Shown here: one piece after another, positions 1-9,489 of the stretch
Layout: each line of letters begins with the position of its first letter
Numbering within the stretch: position 1 is the first letter of the stretch
Assembly: GCF_041260665.1 (NCBI RefSeq)
Contig: NZ_JBGCCT010000032.1
Coordinates: forward strand, 62,001-126,000
Direction: 5' to 3'
Length of the DNA: 64,000 nt
From: Catenulispora sp. GP43
GTDB taxonomy: Bacteria; Actinomycetota; Actinomycetes; Streptomycetales; Catenulisporaceae
Notes under the pieces: model-generated
The model's input: the letters and a program-made list of their open reading frames with translations, nothing else
Told to the model about the DNA's origin: nothing
Databases searched by the model: none
Made by a program: the position numbers and the translations under genes

Positions 1-1171
1 GTGTCGGCGGCTTGGACTTCAGCCCGCTGCCGCACAGCGGAGCCACCGCGAAGGGCACCTCGGCGTCCGGTGCACCCTCCGGCTCGCCGACTAGTCCCGC
101 GCTAAGGGCCGCCCAGCACGCCGCGCCGGTGGGTTCCACATACAAGCCGGCGCGCGCCAGGGCGGCGTGGGCTGCGGCGACCTGGTCGTCGGTGACGGTC
201 ACGATGCGGCCGCCGGTAGAGCGGACGGCGGCGAGGATCTGGGCGCCGCGGGCCGGGCGGGCGATGGCGATGCCTTCGGCGAGGGTGGGTTCGGCGGCGA
301 TCTTCGCCGGTTCGCTTTCTCCCGCTTGGAAGGCCGTGGCCAGGGGTGCGCAGGTCGCGGCCTGGACGGCGGCGATGCGGGGCAGGTGGTCGATCAGGCC
401 CGCGGCGAGGAGTTCGCGGACGGCGAGGTGGGCGCCGAGGACCAGAGTGCCGTTGCCGACCGGGAGGACGAGGGTCTGCGGAAGGCGGCCGCCGAGTTGT
501 TCCCACAGTTCGAAAACGTAGGTCTTGGTGCCGTGGAAGAAGAACGGGTTGTAGACGTGGCTGGCGTAGAGGGTGTCGGGGTCGTCCGCAGCCTGGGCCG
601 CGGCGTCGGCGGTGTCTTCGCGGGAGCCGGGGATCTGGTGGACGGCGGCTCCGTAGGCGCGCAGTTGCGCGACCTTGCCGGCCGACGTGGATTCCGGGAC
701 GTAGACCTCGCAGGCGATACCGGCGCGGGCGGCGTAGGCGGCGACGGCCGTGCCGGCGTTGCCGCTGCTGTCGGCGATCATGCGCCCGACCGACAGGCTG
801 CCGGCCAGGGCGGCCAGCAGGACGGCGCCGCGGTCCTTGAACGAGCCGGTGGGCATCAGGTAGTCGACCTTGAGCCGGACGTCGGGGCGTCCGGGGGCGC
901 CGACCAGCGGGGTCATGCCCTCGCCGAGGGTGATGGCGGCCGGTTCGGACAGCGGGAGGGCTTCGGCGTAGCGCCAGAGCGTGGGGGCGCGGCGGGCCAG
1001 GTCGGCGGGCTTCGGGAAGGCCGGGGTGAAGCCGGACAGTTCCAGGACGCCGTGGCAGTCGGCGCAGCGCCACGCGAGGTCTTGGAGCTCGTAGTAGTTG
1101 TCGCAGGCGGGACAGTGGAGAGTCAGGTGCGGAACGGCTGAGGTCGGTGCTTGCGGTTCCGCCACTGTCAC
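1..1171 (-). CDS. thrC: Threonine synthase, 3' end cut by the window edge
   Basis: PLP enzyme converting O-phosphohomoserine to threonine in the cytoplasm. The reverse-strand translation from GTG at 1171 gives an N-terminal zinc-ribbon-like CPAC...CADC pair, then the PLP-lysine motif GSFKDRGA and the phosphate-binding motif SSGNAGTAVAAYAA. These fit the actinobacterial threonine synthase/fold-type II family. The start is chosen because GGAGG lies 7 bases upstream; an in-frame GTG at 1165 is an alternative. The reading frame stays open to base 1, so the C-terminus lies outside the window. It lies 69 bases beyond the stop of the ABC transporter on the same strand. A related fold-type II enzyme cannot be fully excluded without the C-terminus. 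Confidence 0.85.
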   Translation of the reverse strand, partial: MTVAEPQAPTSAVPHLTLHCPACDNYYELQDLAWRCADCHGVLELSGFTPAFPKPADLARRAPTLWRYAEALPLSEPAAITLGEGMTPLVGAPGRPDVRLKVDYLMPTGSFKDRGAVLLAALAGSLSVGRMIADSSGNAGTAVAAYAARAGIACEVYVPESTSAGKVAQLRAYGAAVHQIPGSREDTADAAAQAADDPDTLYASHVYNPFFFHGTKTYVFELWEQLGGRLPQTLVLPVGNGTLVLGAHLAVRELLAAGLIDHLPRIAAVQAATCAPLATAFQAGESEPAKIAAEPTLAEGIAIARPARGAQILAAVRSTGGRIVTVTDDQVAAAHAALARAGLYVEPTGAACWAALSAGLVGEPEGAPDAEVPFAVAPLCGSGLKSKPPT

Positions 1172-1240
1172 TGTCGCGCCTCCGGGGTCAGGAATGGGTT
1201 CCCGACGTTACTCCTTCACAGGGCCCGGGGAGTCGGGGCT

Positions 1241-3403
1241 TCAGCAGCCCCGCAGCAGCGAGGACTCATGCCGTCGCAGCAGCCGCAGCACCAGCGCCAG
1301 GCAGGCCGCGCCGAGCACGACGAGCATGCCGATGTCCGCGCTCCACATCCCGACCGAGTGCTGCCACAGCGGGTCGGTGGTGGTGCGGCCCTGGGGTGGG
1401 CCCATGATGCCGGGGAGGTTGATGCTCGCGGCCTCGGCGGCCACGGCCCAGCGCGAGGGCGAGAGCCAGGCCAGCTGCTCCAGGCCCAGGCTGTGGAAGA
1501 GCGGGAAGAGCGAGCCGCAGAAGACCACCTCGACGATGGTGATCAGGACCAGCAGCGGCATGGTCTTCTCGGTGGTGCGCACGATCGCCGAGACCACCAG
1601 GCCCAGCAGCATCGAGGTGACGCCGAGCAGGACCGCGGCGATCATCAGCTCGGGGACCGCGGTGCCGGAGAAGATCAGGCCGTGTGCCGGGAGCTTGCGG
1701 GGCAGCAGGCAGATCGCGGACAGGACGATCGTCTGGGTCGCGGTGATCACGCCCAGGACGATGGCTTTGGACATCACGTACGCCGAGCGCGATAGCCCCG
1801 CCGCGCGTTCGCGGTCGTAGATGCCGCGTTCCTTGATCAGTTCGCGGACCGCGTTGGCGGCGCCGGTCAGGACCGCGCCGACGGCCAGGACCAGCAGGAC
1901 GGTGGGGGCGTCGGTGTTCTTGTCGCCGCCGGAGGCCGCGGCCAGGCCCGAGGCGGCCGGGATGGCCAGGCTCAGGACGCCCATGATCATCGGGAGCGCG
2001 GCCAGGAGGAACAGGTGGCCGCGGTCGGCGGCGATGACCGCGAGGTAGCGGCGCATGAGGGTGCGGAGCTGGGAGCCCCAGCGCTGCTCGGCGCGGGGGG
2101 TGGAGAAGCCGGAGACCAGGGCGTCCTGGGAGGGGGCCTTGGAGGCTGCCTTGGAGGCTGCCTTGGAAGCAGCCTTGGAGGCGGCCTTCGGCTCGGGGGA
2201 CGGCGCCGGGGCGGTGGCCACGGGGGTCGCGGGGGCCTCAACCGAGTCGAGTTCACGGGCCGTAGCGGGACCAAGGTCCTCGCTCGAAGACCGCGGTGAA
2301 GGAAGCGTGGCGGCCTCGGACGCCTCCGCGCAGTACGTGAGGTGGTACCCGGACGCGCGGTACGCCGCGGCCCAGTCGTAGTCGCGGCGGCACGAGAAGG
2401 CCAGGAACACGTCCGCCCACGTCTCGCACTCGAAGAACGCCAGCGCCTCCTGCGGCGGGCCGTAGTACGCCACTCCCCCGCCGGGCGCCATCACCAGCAG
2501 CAGGTCGCAGGCCTGCAGCTCGGCGACCGAGTGCGTGACCACCAGCACGGTGCGGCCCTCGTCGGTCAGGCAGCGCAGCATCCGCATCACGTCGCGGTCC
2601 ATACCCGGATCCAGGCCGGAGGTGGGCTCGTCGAGGAACAGCACCGAGGGCTTGGTCAGCAGCTCCAGGGCCACCGACACCCGCTTGCGCTGGCCGCCGG
2701 ACAGGGTGGCGACCTTGTTGCCCTCGAACCCGGTCAGGCGCAGGTCGGCCAGGACCTCGTCGATGCGGCGCTCGCGCTGCTCGGCGGTGGTGCCCTGGGG
2801 GAAGCGCAGGGCGGCGGCGTAGCGCAGGGCCGCCTTCACGGTGAGCTGGGCGTGCAGGACGTCGTCCTGCGGGACCAGGCCGATGCGGTGGCGGAGCAGG
2901 GAGTACTCGGCGCACAGTTCGCGGCCGGCGTAGCGGACCTCGCCGGAGTCGGCGGGGCGGGAGCCGGTCAGGGCGCGCAGAAGCGTCGACTTGCCGGAGC
3001 CGGAGGGGCCGATGACGGCGACCAGCGCCTGGTCGGGGACGTCGAAGCCGACGTCGTCCAGGAGGGTCTTGACCACGCCGCGGTGCTTGACGGTGACGGT
3101 CAGGCCGCGGGTGGACAGGGCGGCGACGGCACCGGGGGCGACCGGGGCGATAGGGGGGCGGGCCGAGGTCGCGGAGGCCGGCACGGGCTCGAGCAAGGTC
3201 GCGGAGGCCGGCACGGGCTCGAGCAAGGTCGCGGAGGCCGGCACGGGCTCGAGGAAGGTCGCGGCCGCCGGAACCACCGTCGCGGTCTCCGTCGCCGCCG
3301 CCATGGACGCCGCCAGGGCCTCAGCAGCCGGGAGCGCCATCGGGGGTCCGACCTCTACTTCCGTAGGGGTCGCGGTCAGTGTCGGAGCCGAGGTAACGGT
3401 CAT
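1241..3403 (-). CDS. ABCG-type ABC transporter, ATPase fused to membrane domain
   Basis: A 720-residue half-transporter with the ATPase before the membrane domain, as in the ABCG/White family. Walker [10 protein letters not shown] is at residues 132-140, the signature LSGGQRKR near 234-241 and Walker B LFLDEP at 255-260. The C-terminal part (about 450-720) has roughly six hydrophobic segments of the ABC-2 type. Actinobacterial members such as Rv1747 usually carry N-terminal FHA domains. Here the first ~95 residues are instead Ala/Pro/Thr-rich with three copies of a ten-residue repeat (LEPVPASAT plus one). A (KAAS)n stretch near 408-427 links the ATPase to the membrane part. Substrate unknown; export of a lipid or hydrophobic compound is the family expectation. 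Confidence 0.88.
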   Translation of the reverse strand: MTVTSAPTLTATPTEVEVGPPMALPAAEALAASMAAATETATVVPAAATFLEPVPASATLLEPVPASATLLEPVPASATSARPPIAPVAPGAVAALSTRGLTVTVKHRGVVKTLLDDVGFDVPDQALVAVIGPSGSGKSTLLRALTGSRPADSGEVRYAGRELCAEYSLLRHRIGLVPQDDVLHAQLTVKAALRYAAALRFPQGTTAEQRERRIDEVLADLRLTGFEGNKVATLSGGQRKRVSVALELLTKPSVLFLDEPTSGLDPGMDRDVMRMLRCLTDEGRTVLVVTHSVAELQACDLLLVMAPGGGVAYYGPPQEALAFFECETWADVFLAFSCRRDYDWAAAYRASGYHLTYCAEASEAATLPSPRSSSEDLGPATARELDSVEAPATPVATAPAPSPEPKAASKAASKAASKAASKAPSQDALVSGFSTPRAEQRWGSQLRTLMRRYLAVIAADRGHLFLLAALPMIMGVLSLAIPAASGLAAASGGDKNTDAPTVLLVLAVGAVLTGAANAVRELIKERGIYDRERAAGLSRSAYVMSKAIVLGVITATQTIVLSAICLLPRKLPAHGLIFSGTAVPELMIAAVLLGVTSMLLGLVVSAIVRTTEKTMPLLVLITIVEVVFCGSLFPLFHSLGLEQLAWLSPSRWAVAAEAASINLPGIMGPPQGRTTTDPLWQHSVGMWSADIGMLVVLGAACLALVLRLLRRHESSLLRGC
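3166..3255. repeat. Three in-frame 30-bp tandem repeats inside the ABC transporter gene
   Basis: Three consecutive, almost identical 30-base units run through here, each containing GTCGCGGAGGCCGGCACGGG. They encode three copies of a decapeptide with the core LEPVPASAT. The last copy differs by one base, giving FLEP instead of LLEP. The unit is a multiple of three, so copy number can change without frameshift. Confidence 0.9.
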
Positions 3404-3814
3404 CTTCCCTGCCTTGCCGGATCAGCCTTGCTGCCTTCGCTGTCCGACATAGATGGACTGCGCGTGGATTTCCAGTGTGTAGCACATGGACGCCGATTCA
3501 CGCATCGATCTTGTGATTCTTACTCTTTTGCCAGTCCTCGACCCGAAAAATCGGCTCTGGGTAGCGGCTCCGGTACCTTCCGCAGTCGTTTCGGGGAGGT
3601 TTGCGCACCGCCGCATCGCCCGAACAGACGAACCCCGGGAACTGCCCGCCGGCTCTGGTCACAGAGTGCTGACCAGCGGCGACACCCGGTGCCCGGCGAT
3701 CACAGGCGTCCCGCTGGACACGCGCGGGCAGGCGAGTGCGACCACCCTGGTGCGGTGGGAGTCACACGAGTCACTTCCCGCACCGCGATGGGTAGGCGAG
3801 TGTTAGGAGTCCCT
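3404..3814. other. Divergent intergenic region between ABC transporter and dxs
   Basis: 411 bases with no convincing gene. The part at 3430-3560 is clearly richer in A+T than its surroundings and probably holds the leftward promoter of the ABC transporter. A good ribosome site TTAGGAG sits just before the dxs ATG. I could not assign -35/-10 boxes with confidence. Confidence 0.5.
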
Positions 3815-5866
3815 ATGCGGACGACCGCCAAGTCTTCGTCGTCGTCTTCGGCACCCCGGCGGCAACCCGCCGAACCGGTGCTGGAGCGGGTGAAGGGCCC
3901 GGAGGACCTGGCGGGGCTGGATACCGCCGAGCTGACCGCACTGGCCGAGGAGATCCGCGGCTTCCTGATCGAGAAGGTGTGCGCGGCCGGCGGCCACCTG
4001 GGGGTGAACCTGGGCGTGGTGGAGCTCACCATCGCGCTGCACCGGGCGTTCCGCTCGCCGCGCGACGCGCTGCTGTTCGACACCGGCCACCAGAGCTACG
4101 TGCACAAGATCCTCACCGGCCGCGCCCCGGGCTTCGACGCGCTGCGCCGGCACGGCGGCCTGTCCGGCTACCCCTCGCGCTCGGAGTCGGCTCACGACTG
4201 GATCGAGAACTCGCACGCCTCGACCGCGCTGAGCTACGCCGACGGCCTGGCCAAGGCGTTCCAGCTGCGCGGCGAACTGGCCGACGGCTCCGGCGACCCG
4301 GCGCGGCGGCACGTCGTGCCGGTGATCGGCGACGGCGCGATGACCGGCGGCCTGGCCTGGGAGGGCCTGAACAACCTGGCCGGCGCGGCGGACCGGCCGG
4401 TGGTGATCGTCCTGAACGACAACGGCCGCGCCTACGCCCCGACGATCGGCGGCATCGCGACCCACCTGGACGGACTGCGACAGGGACGCCGGGCCCAGCA
4501 CCTGTTCGGCGACCTCGGGCTGGCCTACGTCGGCCCGGTCGACGGCCACGACCTCGCCGCCACCGAGCAAGCCCTGCGCGAGGCCGCGGCGCTGGGCCGG
4601 CCGGCGCTGGTGCACGTGATCACGACGAAGGGCCGCGGCTTCGCCCCGGCGGAGTGCGACGAGGCGGACCGGATGCACGCGGTCGGCGTCGTGGACCCGC
4701 GGACCGGAATCCCGGCCAAGGCGCCGAAGAAGAGCTGGACCGAGGTGTTCGGCGAGCAGATGGGCGCCATCGGGGCGGAGCGGGACGACGTGGTCGCCGT
4801 CAGCGCGGCCATGGTGCTGCCGGTGGGGCTCGGCGAGTTCGCGCGGCGGTTCCCGGACCGGGTGTTCGACGTCGGCATCGCCGAGCAGCACGCGGTCTGT
4901 TCCTCGGCCGGTCTGGCCGCCGGCGGGCTGCACCCGGTGGTGTGCGTGTACTCGACGTTCTTGAACCGGGCCTTCGACCAGGTGGTCATGGACGTGGCGC
5001 TGCACAAGGCCGGCGTCACGTTCGTTCTGGACCGCGCCGGGGTGACCGGGCCGGACGGGGCCTCGCACCACGGGATGTGGGACAGCGCGATCCTCGGGAT
5101 CGTCCCGGGCCTGCGGCTGGCCGCGCCCCGCGACCCGGCGCGCCTGGCGGAGCTGCTGCGGGAGGCGGTGGCCGTCGACGACGCGCCGACCGTGATCCGC
5201 TTCCCGAAGGCCGAAGCCGGACCGGACATCGAGGCGCACACCCGGATGAACGGCGTCGACATCCTCTACCGGGCCGCCGGACGCCCGCTGGACGTGCTGA
5301 TCATCGCGGCCGGGGTGACGGCACGGACCTGCCTGGCCGCCGCCCAGGAGCTGGACCGGCTGGGAATCGGGGCGACAGTGGTCGACCCGCGCTGGATCCT
5401 GCCGGTGAACCCGCACCTGACGCATCTGGCCGACCGGCACCGGCTGGTCGTCACCGTCGAGGACGGGGTGCGCAGCGGCGGGATGGGCACGGCGGTGGCG
5501 CAGGCGTGCGCGGACGCGGAGTCGACGACACCGGTGCGGGTGATGGGACTGCCGCCGGAGTTCCTGGCGGCCGGCAAACGCGAGGAGATCCTGGAGGGCG
5601 CCGGGATGGGGGTGCGGGACGTTGTCGCGACGGTGGTCGACGGCCTGCGGGCCGGGCCCCGGGCCGCGGCGCCGGAGCCCGCGGAGCTGCTCGAGATCCC
5701 TGATATCCCGCCGGTGGTCAGCAAGGTGAACGGCTCGGTGAACGGGTCCGCGAACGGTTCGGTCAACGGGTCGATCAACGGCTCGATCAACGGCTCGGCT
5801 AACGGGGGCTCGGCGATCGGGTCGGCGAACGGCTCGGCGAACCCGGCGGACAGGAGGGCCCGGTGA
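3815..5866 (+). CDS. dxs: 1-deoxy-D-xylulose-5-phosphate synthase (hopanoid-cluster copy)
   Basis: Condenses pyruvate and glyceraldehyde-3-phosphate with thiamine diphosphate, the first step of the MEP isoprenoid pathway. The 683-residue product shows the family motifs [16 protein letters not shown], the ThDP-binding GDGAMTGG...LNDNG, and the transketolase-C region IAEQHAV. ATG 3815 is chosen because TTAGGAG precedes it at proper spacing and the ThDP-domain homology begins soon after; the longer upstream open frame is unsupported. The last ~45 residues are an unusual Asn-Gly-Ser repeat tail not needed for catalysis. The stop overlaps the ispG GTG (GTGA), so the two are translationally coupled. 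Its place beside hopanoid genes suggests a dedicated copy that boosts C5 precursor supply. Confidence 0.95.
   Translation: MRTTAKSSSSSSAPRRQPAEPVLERVKGPEDLAGLDTAELTALAEEIRGFLIEKVCAAGGHLGVNLGVVELTIALHRAFRSPRDALLFDTGHQSYVHKILTGRAPGFDALRRHGGLSGYPSRSESAHDWIENSHASTALSYADGLAKAFQLRGELADGSGDPARRHVVPVIGDGAMTGGLAWEGLNNLAGAADRPVVIVLNDNGRAYAPTIGGIATHLDGLRQGRRAQHLFGDLGLAYVGPVDGHDLAATEQALREAAALGRPALVHVITTKGRGFAPAECDEADRMHAVGVVDPRTGIPAKAPKKSWTEVFGEQMGAIGAERDDVVAVSAAMVLPVGLGEFARRFPDRVFDVGIAEQHAVCSSAGLAAGGLHPVVCVYSTFLNRAFDQVVMDVALHKAGVTFVLDRAGVTGPDGASHHGMWDSAILGIVPGLRLAAPRDPARLAELLREAVAVDDAPTVIRFPKAEAGPDIEAHTRMNGVDILYRAAGRPLDVLIIAAGVTARTCLAAAQELDRLGIGATVVDPRWILPVNPHLTHLADRHRLVVTVEDGVRSGGMGTAVAQACADAESTTPVRVMGLPPEFLAAGKREEILEGAGMGVRDVVATVVDGLRAGPRAAAPEPAELLEIPDIPPVVSKVNGSVNGSANGSVNGSINGSINGSANGGSAIGSANGSANPADRRAR
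5728..5850 (+). repeat. Asn-Gly-Ser repeat tail of Dxs
   Basis: Degenerate 12-base units of the type AACGGNTCGGTN or AACGGCTCGATC repeat about nine times, encoding NGS followed by V, A or I. The tail ends shortly before the stop codon and has no counterpart in the usual Dxs fold. Confidence 0.85.
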
Positions 5867-6978
5867 ACGCGATCGACCTCGGACTGCCGACCTTCCCGGC
5901 CGCCGAGGCCCGCGAGCATCGAAGGATCAGCCGGCAGCTCGACGTCGGCGGCGTGCCGGTGGGCGGGGGCGCCCCGGTGTCGGTGCAGTCGATGACCACC
6001 ACGCTGACCGCGGACGTGAACGCCACGCTGCAGCAGATCGCGCAGCTGACCGCCGCCGGGTGCCAGATCGTGCGGGTCGCGGTGCCGTCCCAGGACGACG
6101 CCGACGCGCTGCCGGCGATCGCGAAGAAGTCGCAGATCCCGGTGATCGCCGACATCCACTTCCAGCCCAAGTACGTGTTCGCCGCGATCGACGCCGGCTG
6201 CGCCGCGGTGCGGGTGAACCCGGGCAACATCAAGGCCTTCGACGACAAGGTCGGCGAGATCGCGCGCGCCGCGCAGGACGCGGGGATCCCGATCCGCATC
6301 GGTGTGAACGCCGGTTCCCTCGACAAGCGGCTCTATGAGAAGTACGGCAAGGCCACACCCGAAGCCCTGGTCGAATCAGCGCTCTGGGAGTGCTCGCTGT
6401 TCGAGGAGCACGGGTTCCGGGACATCAAGATCTCGGTCAAACACCACGATCCGCTGGTGATGGTGGCGGCGTACCGGCTGCTGTCGGAGCAGTGCGACTA
6501 CCCGCTGCACCTCGGCGTCACCGAGGCCGGGCCGCTGATGCAGGGCACGGTGAAGTCGGCGGTGGCCTTCGGGATCCTGCTGTCGGAAGGGATCGGCGAC
6601 ACCATCCGGGTCTCGCTGTCCGCACCGCCGGTCGAAGAGGTCAAGGTCGGCATCAGCATCCTGGAGTCCCTGGGACTGCGCCGCCGGCACCTGGAGATCG
6701 TCTCGTGCCCGTCCTGCGGACGCGCGCAGGTGGACGTGTACAAGCTGGCCGAGCGGGTGCAGGCGGCCTTCGACGGGTTCCCGCACCCCCTGCGCGTCGC
6801 GGTGATGGGCTGCGTGGTGAACGGCCCCGGCGAAGCCCGCGAGGCCGACATCGGCGTGTCCTCCGGAAACGGCAAGGGCCAGATCTTCGTGCGCGGCGAA
6901 GTGGTCCGCACCGTCCCCGAGGCCCAGATCGTCGAGGCGCTCGTGGAGGAGGCGCTGACCCTGTCCGAGGGGTCATGA
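5863..6978 (+). CDS. ispG: 4-hydroxy-3-methylbut-2-enyl diphosphate synthase (IspG/GcpE)
   Basis: Iron-sulfur enzyme that reductively opens methylerythritol cyclodiphosphate to HMBPP, the penultimate MEP step. The 371-residue length is normal for the short bacterial form. Visible motifs are VQSMTTT near the N-terminus, ADIHF, VRVNPGN, and the [4Fe-4S] cysteines in SCPSCGR and [10 protein letters not shown]. The GTG start overlaps the dxs stop by four bases, and the stop overlaps the following SDR gene as ATGA, so the three genes form one coupled unit. As with dxs, its hopanoid context suggests a cluster copy rather than the housekeeping one. That cannot be settled from the window. Confidence 0.95.
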   Translation: MNAIDLGLPTFPAAEAREHRRISRQLDVGGVPVGGGAPVSVQSMTTTLTADVNATLQQIAQLTAAGCQIVRVAVPSQDDADALPAIAKKSQIPVIADIHFQPKYVFAAIDAGCAAVRVNPGNIKAFDDKVGEIARAAQDAGIPIRIGVNAGSLDKRLYEKYGKATPEALVESALWECSLFEEHGFRDIKISVKHHDPLVMVAAYRLLSEQCDYPLHLGVTEAGPLMQGTVKSAVAFGILLSEGIGDTIRVSLSAPPVEEVKVGISILESLGLRRRHLEIVSCPSCGRAQVDVYKLAERVQAAFDGFPHPLRVAVMGCVVNGPGEAREADIGVSSGNGKGQIFVRGEVVRTVPEAQIVEALVEEALTLSEGS

Positions 6979-7763
6979 GCAGCGGCGTCGCCCTGGTGAC
7001 CGGGGCCTCGTCGGGCATCGGCGCGGTCACCGCCGCCGCCCTGGCCCGCCGCGGCTACCGCGTCGTGGTGCACGGCCGCGACGAGCGCGCGACCGCCGAG
7101 GTGGCCCTGGCGGTCGACGGCGTCCCGGTCTGCGCCGACCTCGCCCACGCCGGCGAGGCCGAGCGCCTCGCGGAGCGGGCCCTGCAGGTCGGCCGCGGCC
7201 ACGTCGAGGTGCTGGTGAACAACGCGGGCTTCGGCTGGTACGGCGACTTCGAGGCGATGCCGACGAGTACCGCGCAGCGTCTGCTGGCGGTGAACCTGGC
7301 CGCGCCGATCGCGCTGACCCGCGCCCTCCTGCCGGCGATGCGGGAGCGCGACGCCGGCCGGGTGGTGTTCGTCAGCTCCATCGCGGGCCGGGTCGGAGTC
7401 GCGGGCGAGGCGGTGTACGCGGCGACGAAAGCCGGGCTCGACTGCTTCGCGGACAGCTTGCGCGGCGAGCTGCGCGGCACCGGCATCGGCGTCGGCGTGG
7501 TGGTCGCGGGAGTGATAGCGACCCCGTTCTTCGAACGGCGCGGGACGCCCTACGCGCGCCGCTGGCCGAAGCCGATCCCGACGGAGACGGCGGCCGCGGC
7601 GGTGATGCGGTGCGTGGAGCAGGGGGCGGCGGAGGTCTATGTGCCGCGCTGGTTGCGGGTTCCGGGGGCGGTGCAGGGCGTGGCGCCGGGGGTCTACCGG
7701 TGGCTGGAGGGGCGGTTCGGGGGCGAGGGGGAGGCTGTGGCGCGGGACGGCGGGCGGCGCTGA
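6975..7763 (+). CDS. Short-chain dehydrogenase/reductase (SDR)
   Basis: A 262-residue classical SDR with the NAD(P) motif TGASSGIG at the N-terminus, NNAGFG in the middle and the catalytic Ser...Tyr-x3-Lys in SSIAGRVG...VYAATK. ATG 6975 overlaps the ispG stop (ATGA). Coupling to dxs-ispG and closeness to hopanoid genes suggest a role in isoprenoid or hopanoid side-chain redox chemistry, but the substrate is unknown. The C-terminal ~60 residues ([10 protein letters not shown]...) resemble SDRs that act on lipid or acyl substrates. A short hairpin directly follows the stop. Confidence 0.85.
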   Translation: MSSGVALVTGASSGIGAVTAAALARRGYRVVVHGRDERATAEVALAVDGVPVCADLAHAGEAERLAERALQVGRGHVEVLVNNAGFGWYGDFEAMPTSTAQRLLAVNLAAPIALTRALLPAMRERDAGRVVFVSSIAGRVGVAGEAVYAATKAGLDCFADSLRGELRGTGIGVGVVVAGVIATPFFERRGTPYARRWPKPIPTETAAAAVMRCVEQGAAEVYVPRWLRVPGAVQGVAPGVYRWLEGRFGGEGEAVARDGGRR

Positions 7764-7781
7764 GCGCGGGTCCTCCCGCGC
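7764..7781. terminator. Short GC hairpin between converging SDR and hpnH
   Basis: GCGCGGG-TCCT-CCCGCGC is a perfect 7-bp stem with a 4-base loop, placed in the 54-base gap between two convergent genes. There is no T-run, which is common in high-GC actinobacteria. It could serve both strands. Confidence 0.5.
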
Positions 7782-7817
7782 CGCAGCGCTACAAGTCGGC
7801 CCGCCGGCGCGGCAGCC

Positions 7818-8822
7818 CTATCCCTCCCGCAGAGCCCGCACCGACTCCCGCAAAGACCCCACTGTCGCGAAGACCGCCGTCGGCTCATATCCGCAGTGCG
7901 CCATGCAGTTCGCGCAGCGCGGGTCGTTGCCGCGGCCGTAGCTGTCCCAGTCGGTCTCCTCCAGAAGTTCCTTGTACGTCTTCGCGTAGCCGTCCGACAT
8001 CAGGTAGCACGGCTTCTGCCAGCCGAACAGCGAGTAGCTCGGGATGGCCCAGGCCGTGCACGGGAAGTCCGTCTTCCCCTCCAGGAAGTCCAGGAACAGC
8101 GGGCTGTGGTTCAGGCGCCACCGCTGCCTGTTCCCGTTCGCGAACGCCTTGCGGAAGACTTCGCGGGTCTGCTTCACCGGCAGGAAGTGGTCCTGGTCCG
8201 GTGCCTTCTCGTAGGCGTACCCGGGGCTGATCATCATCTGGTCGACGCGGAGGTCGTCGTTCAGGTAGTCCAGGATGTCGATCACGTCCTGCGGCGAGTC
8301 CGTGTCGAAGAACGTCGTGTTCGTCGTCACCCGGAAGCCGCGGCGGCGCAGCTCGCGGACCGCCGCCACCGCCTCGTCGAAGACGCCTTCCTTGCAGACC
8401 GACTGGTCGTGGCGCTCGCGCAGTCCGTCCAGGTGCACCACCCAGGTGAAGTACCGCGAGGGCTTGAAGCGGTCCAGCTTCTTCGGGATCAGCAGTGCGT
8501 TCGTGCACAGGAACACGTAGCGCTTCATCTTCACCAGCTCGTCGACCATTTCGCCGATCTGCGGGTGCATCAGCGGCTCGCCGCCGGCGATCGAGACCAT
8601 CGGCGCGCCGCATTCGCGCATCGCGGCCAGGGCCTGCTCGACCGGCATGCGGCGCTTCAGGACGTCCGCCGGGTGCTGGATCTTGCCGCAGCCGGCGCAG
8701 GCCAGGTTGCAGGCGAACAGCGGCTCGAGCTCCACCAGCAGGGGGAACTTCTCGCGGCGGCGCAGCTTGTTGCCCAGGATGTAGCTTCCGATGCGGATGC
8801 TCTGGCGGACCGGCATTCCCAT
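7818..8822 (-). CDS. hpnH: Radical SAM adenosyl-hopene synthase HpnH
   Basis: Adds the 5'-deoxyadenosyl group of SAM to diploptene, the first step of C35 bacteriohopanepolyol side-chain assembly. The 334-residue protein has the radical SAM cluster motif Cx3Cx2C in FACNLACAGCGK (about 40 residues in), SIAGGEPL, and a C-terminal DUF3463-type cysteine region (RCANCMAHCGYEP). ATG 8822 is selected because AAGGAGG lies nine bases before it and MGMPVRQSIR is the familiar N-terminus. A longer open frame to 8906 overlaps hpnG and lacks a ribosome site. It is the last gene of the leftward hpn block, 40 bases after hpnG. Confidence 0.95.
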   Translation of the reverse strand: MGMPVRQSIRIGSYILGNKLRRREKFPLLVELEPLFACNLACAGCGKIQHPADVLKRRMPVEQALAAMRECGAPMVSIAGGEPLMHPQIGEMVDELVKMKRYVFLCTNALLIPKKLDRFKPSRYFTWVVHLDGLRERHDQSVCKEGVFDEAVAAVRELRRRGFRVTTNTTFFDTDSPQDVIDILDYLNDDLRVDQMMISPGYAYEKAPDQDHFLPVKQTREVFRKAFANGNRQRWRLNHSPLFLDFLEGKTDFPCTAWAIPSYSLFGWQKPCYLMSDGYAKTYKELLEETDWDSYGRGNDPRCANCMAHCGYEPTAVFATVGSLRESVRALREG

Positions 8823-8862
8823 GGTTCCGCGCCTCCTTGCGAGTAGATCAGGTGAGGGTTCT

Positions 8863-9489
8863 TCAGACGTGTTCGAGTGCTGTGGCCCAGTGCCGCAGGA
8901 CGACACCGATGGTTTGCAGGCGTTTTCGCGCGGTCAGTCCCGCGCGCAGGGTCGAGGGGCGGACCAGTGGGTGGTCCGGGGTGTCCACGACCACCCGGAC
9001 CACCGTGAACGGCCGGCCGCGCGCGGTCGCGACCAGGGGGAACGACTCCATGTCCACCGTGGTCACGCCTTGCCCCGCCAGCCGGGTCAGCACCTCGGAC
9101 GACGCGACGTGCTCGAGGGTCGCGATCGGTCCGGTGACCACGGCCGGGACGCGCCGGGCGTGGTGGCCGGCCTCGGCCTCGGCCTCGGGCTCCAGGATCA
9201 GGTGCTGCTCCAGCGCGAAGGCGACCGAGTCGGCCCAAGGGCACGCGATGACCGCACCGCCGTGCCGCACCTCGTCGGCGACCACCACGTCCCCCGGCTC
9301 CAAGCACCCGTCCGTGGCACCCCCGAACCCCGCGACGGCCAGCACGTCGAACGCCCGCTCACGCCGCGCGAACTCCTCGGCGCGCCGCAGGCCCATCCCG
9401 ACCCGCTCGACCCGCAGGCCGTCGGTCTTCAGGGCCCGGGCCTCGATGCCCAGCGCCGCGCAGACGAGCAGATCGGTCCGGTCGGTCAT
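8863..9489 (-). CDS. hpnG: Hopanoid-associated nucleoside phosphorylase HpnG
   Basis: A 208-residue purine/uridine phosphorylase-superfamily (MTA/SAH nucleosidase-like) protein. In characterised systems HpnG removes adenine from adenosylhopane to give a (phospho)ribosylhopane. Visible signs are VCAALGIEARALK at the N-terminus, the glycine-rich AVAGFGGATDG, and TTVDMESFPLVATA, the nucleoside-binding MES region. ATG 9489 overlaps the shc stop as ATGA. A Glu-Ala run (EPEAEAEAG) occurs mid-protein. Position between shc and hpnH makes the assignment firm even though the fold family is broad. Confidence 0.9.
   Translation of the reverse strand: MTDRTDLLVCAALGIEARALKTDGLRVERVGMGLRRAEEFARRERAFDVLAVAGFGGATDGCLEPGDVVVADEVRHGGAVIACPWADSVAFALEQHLILEPEAEAEAGHHARRVPAVVTGPIATLEHVASSEVLTRLAGQGVTTVDMESFPLVATARGRPFTVVRVVVDTPDHPLVRPSTLRAGLTARKRLQTIGVVLRHWATALEHV

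Noticed and set aside
3422-3616. 64-codon open frame on the minus strand before the ABC transporter
   Set aside because: No ribosome site, composition unlike neighbours and no motif; it fills the AT-rich promoter region.
2342-3814. Upstream extension of the dxs reading frame by ~490 codons
   Set aside because: It lies antisense to the ABC transporter; the ribosome site and Dxs homology begin at 3815.
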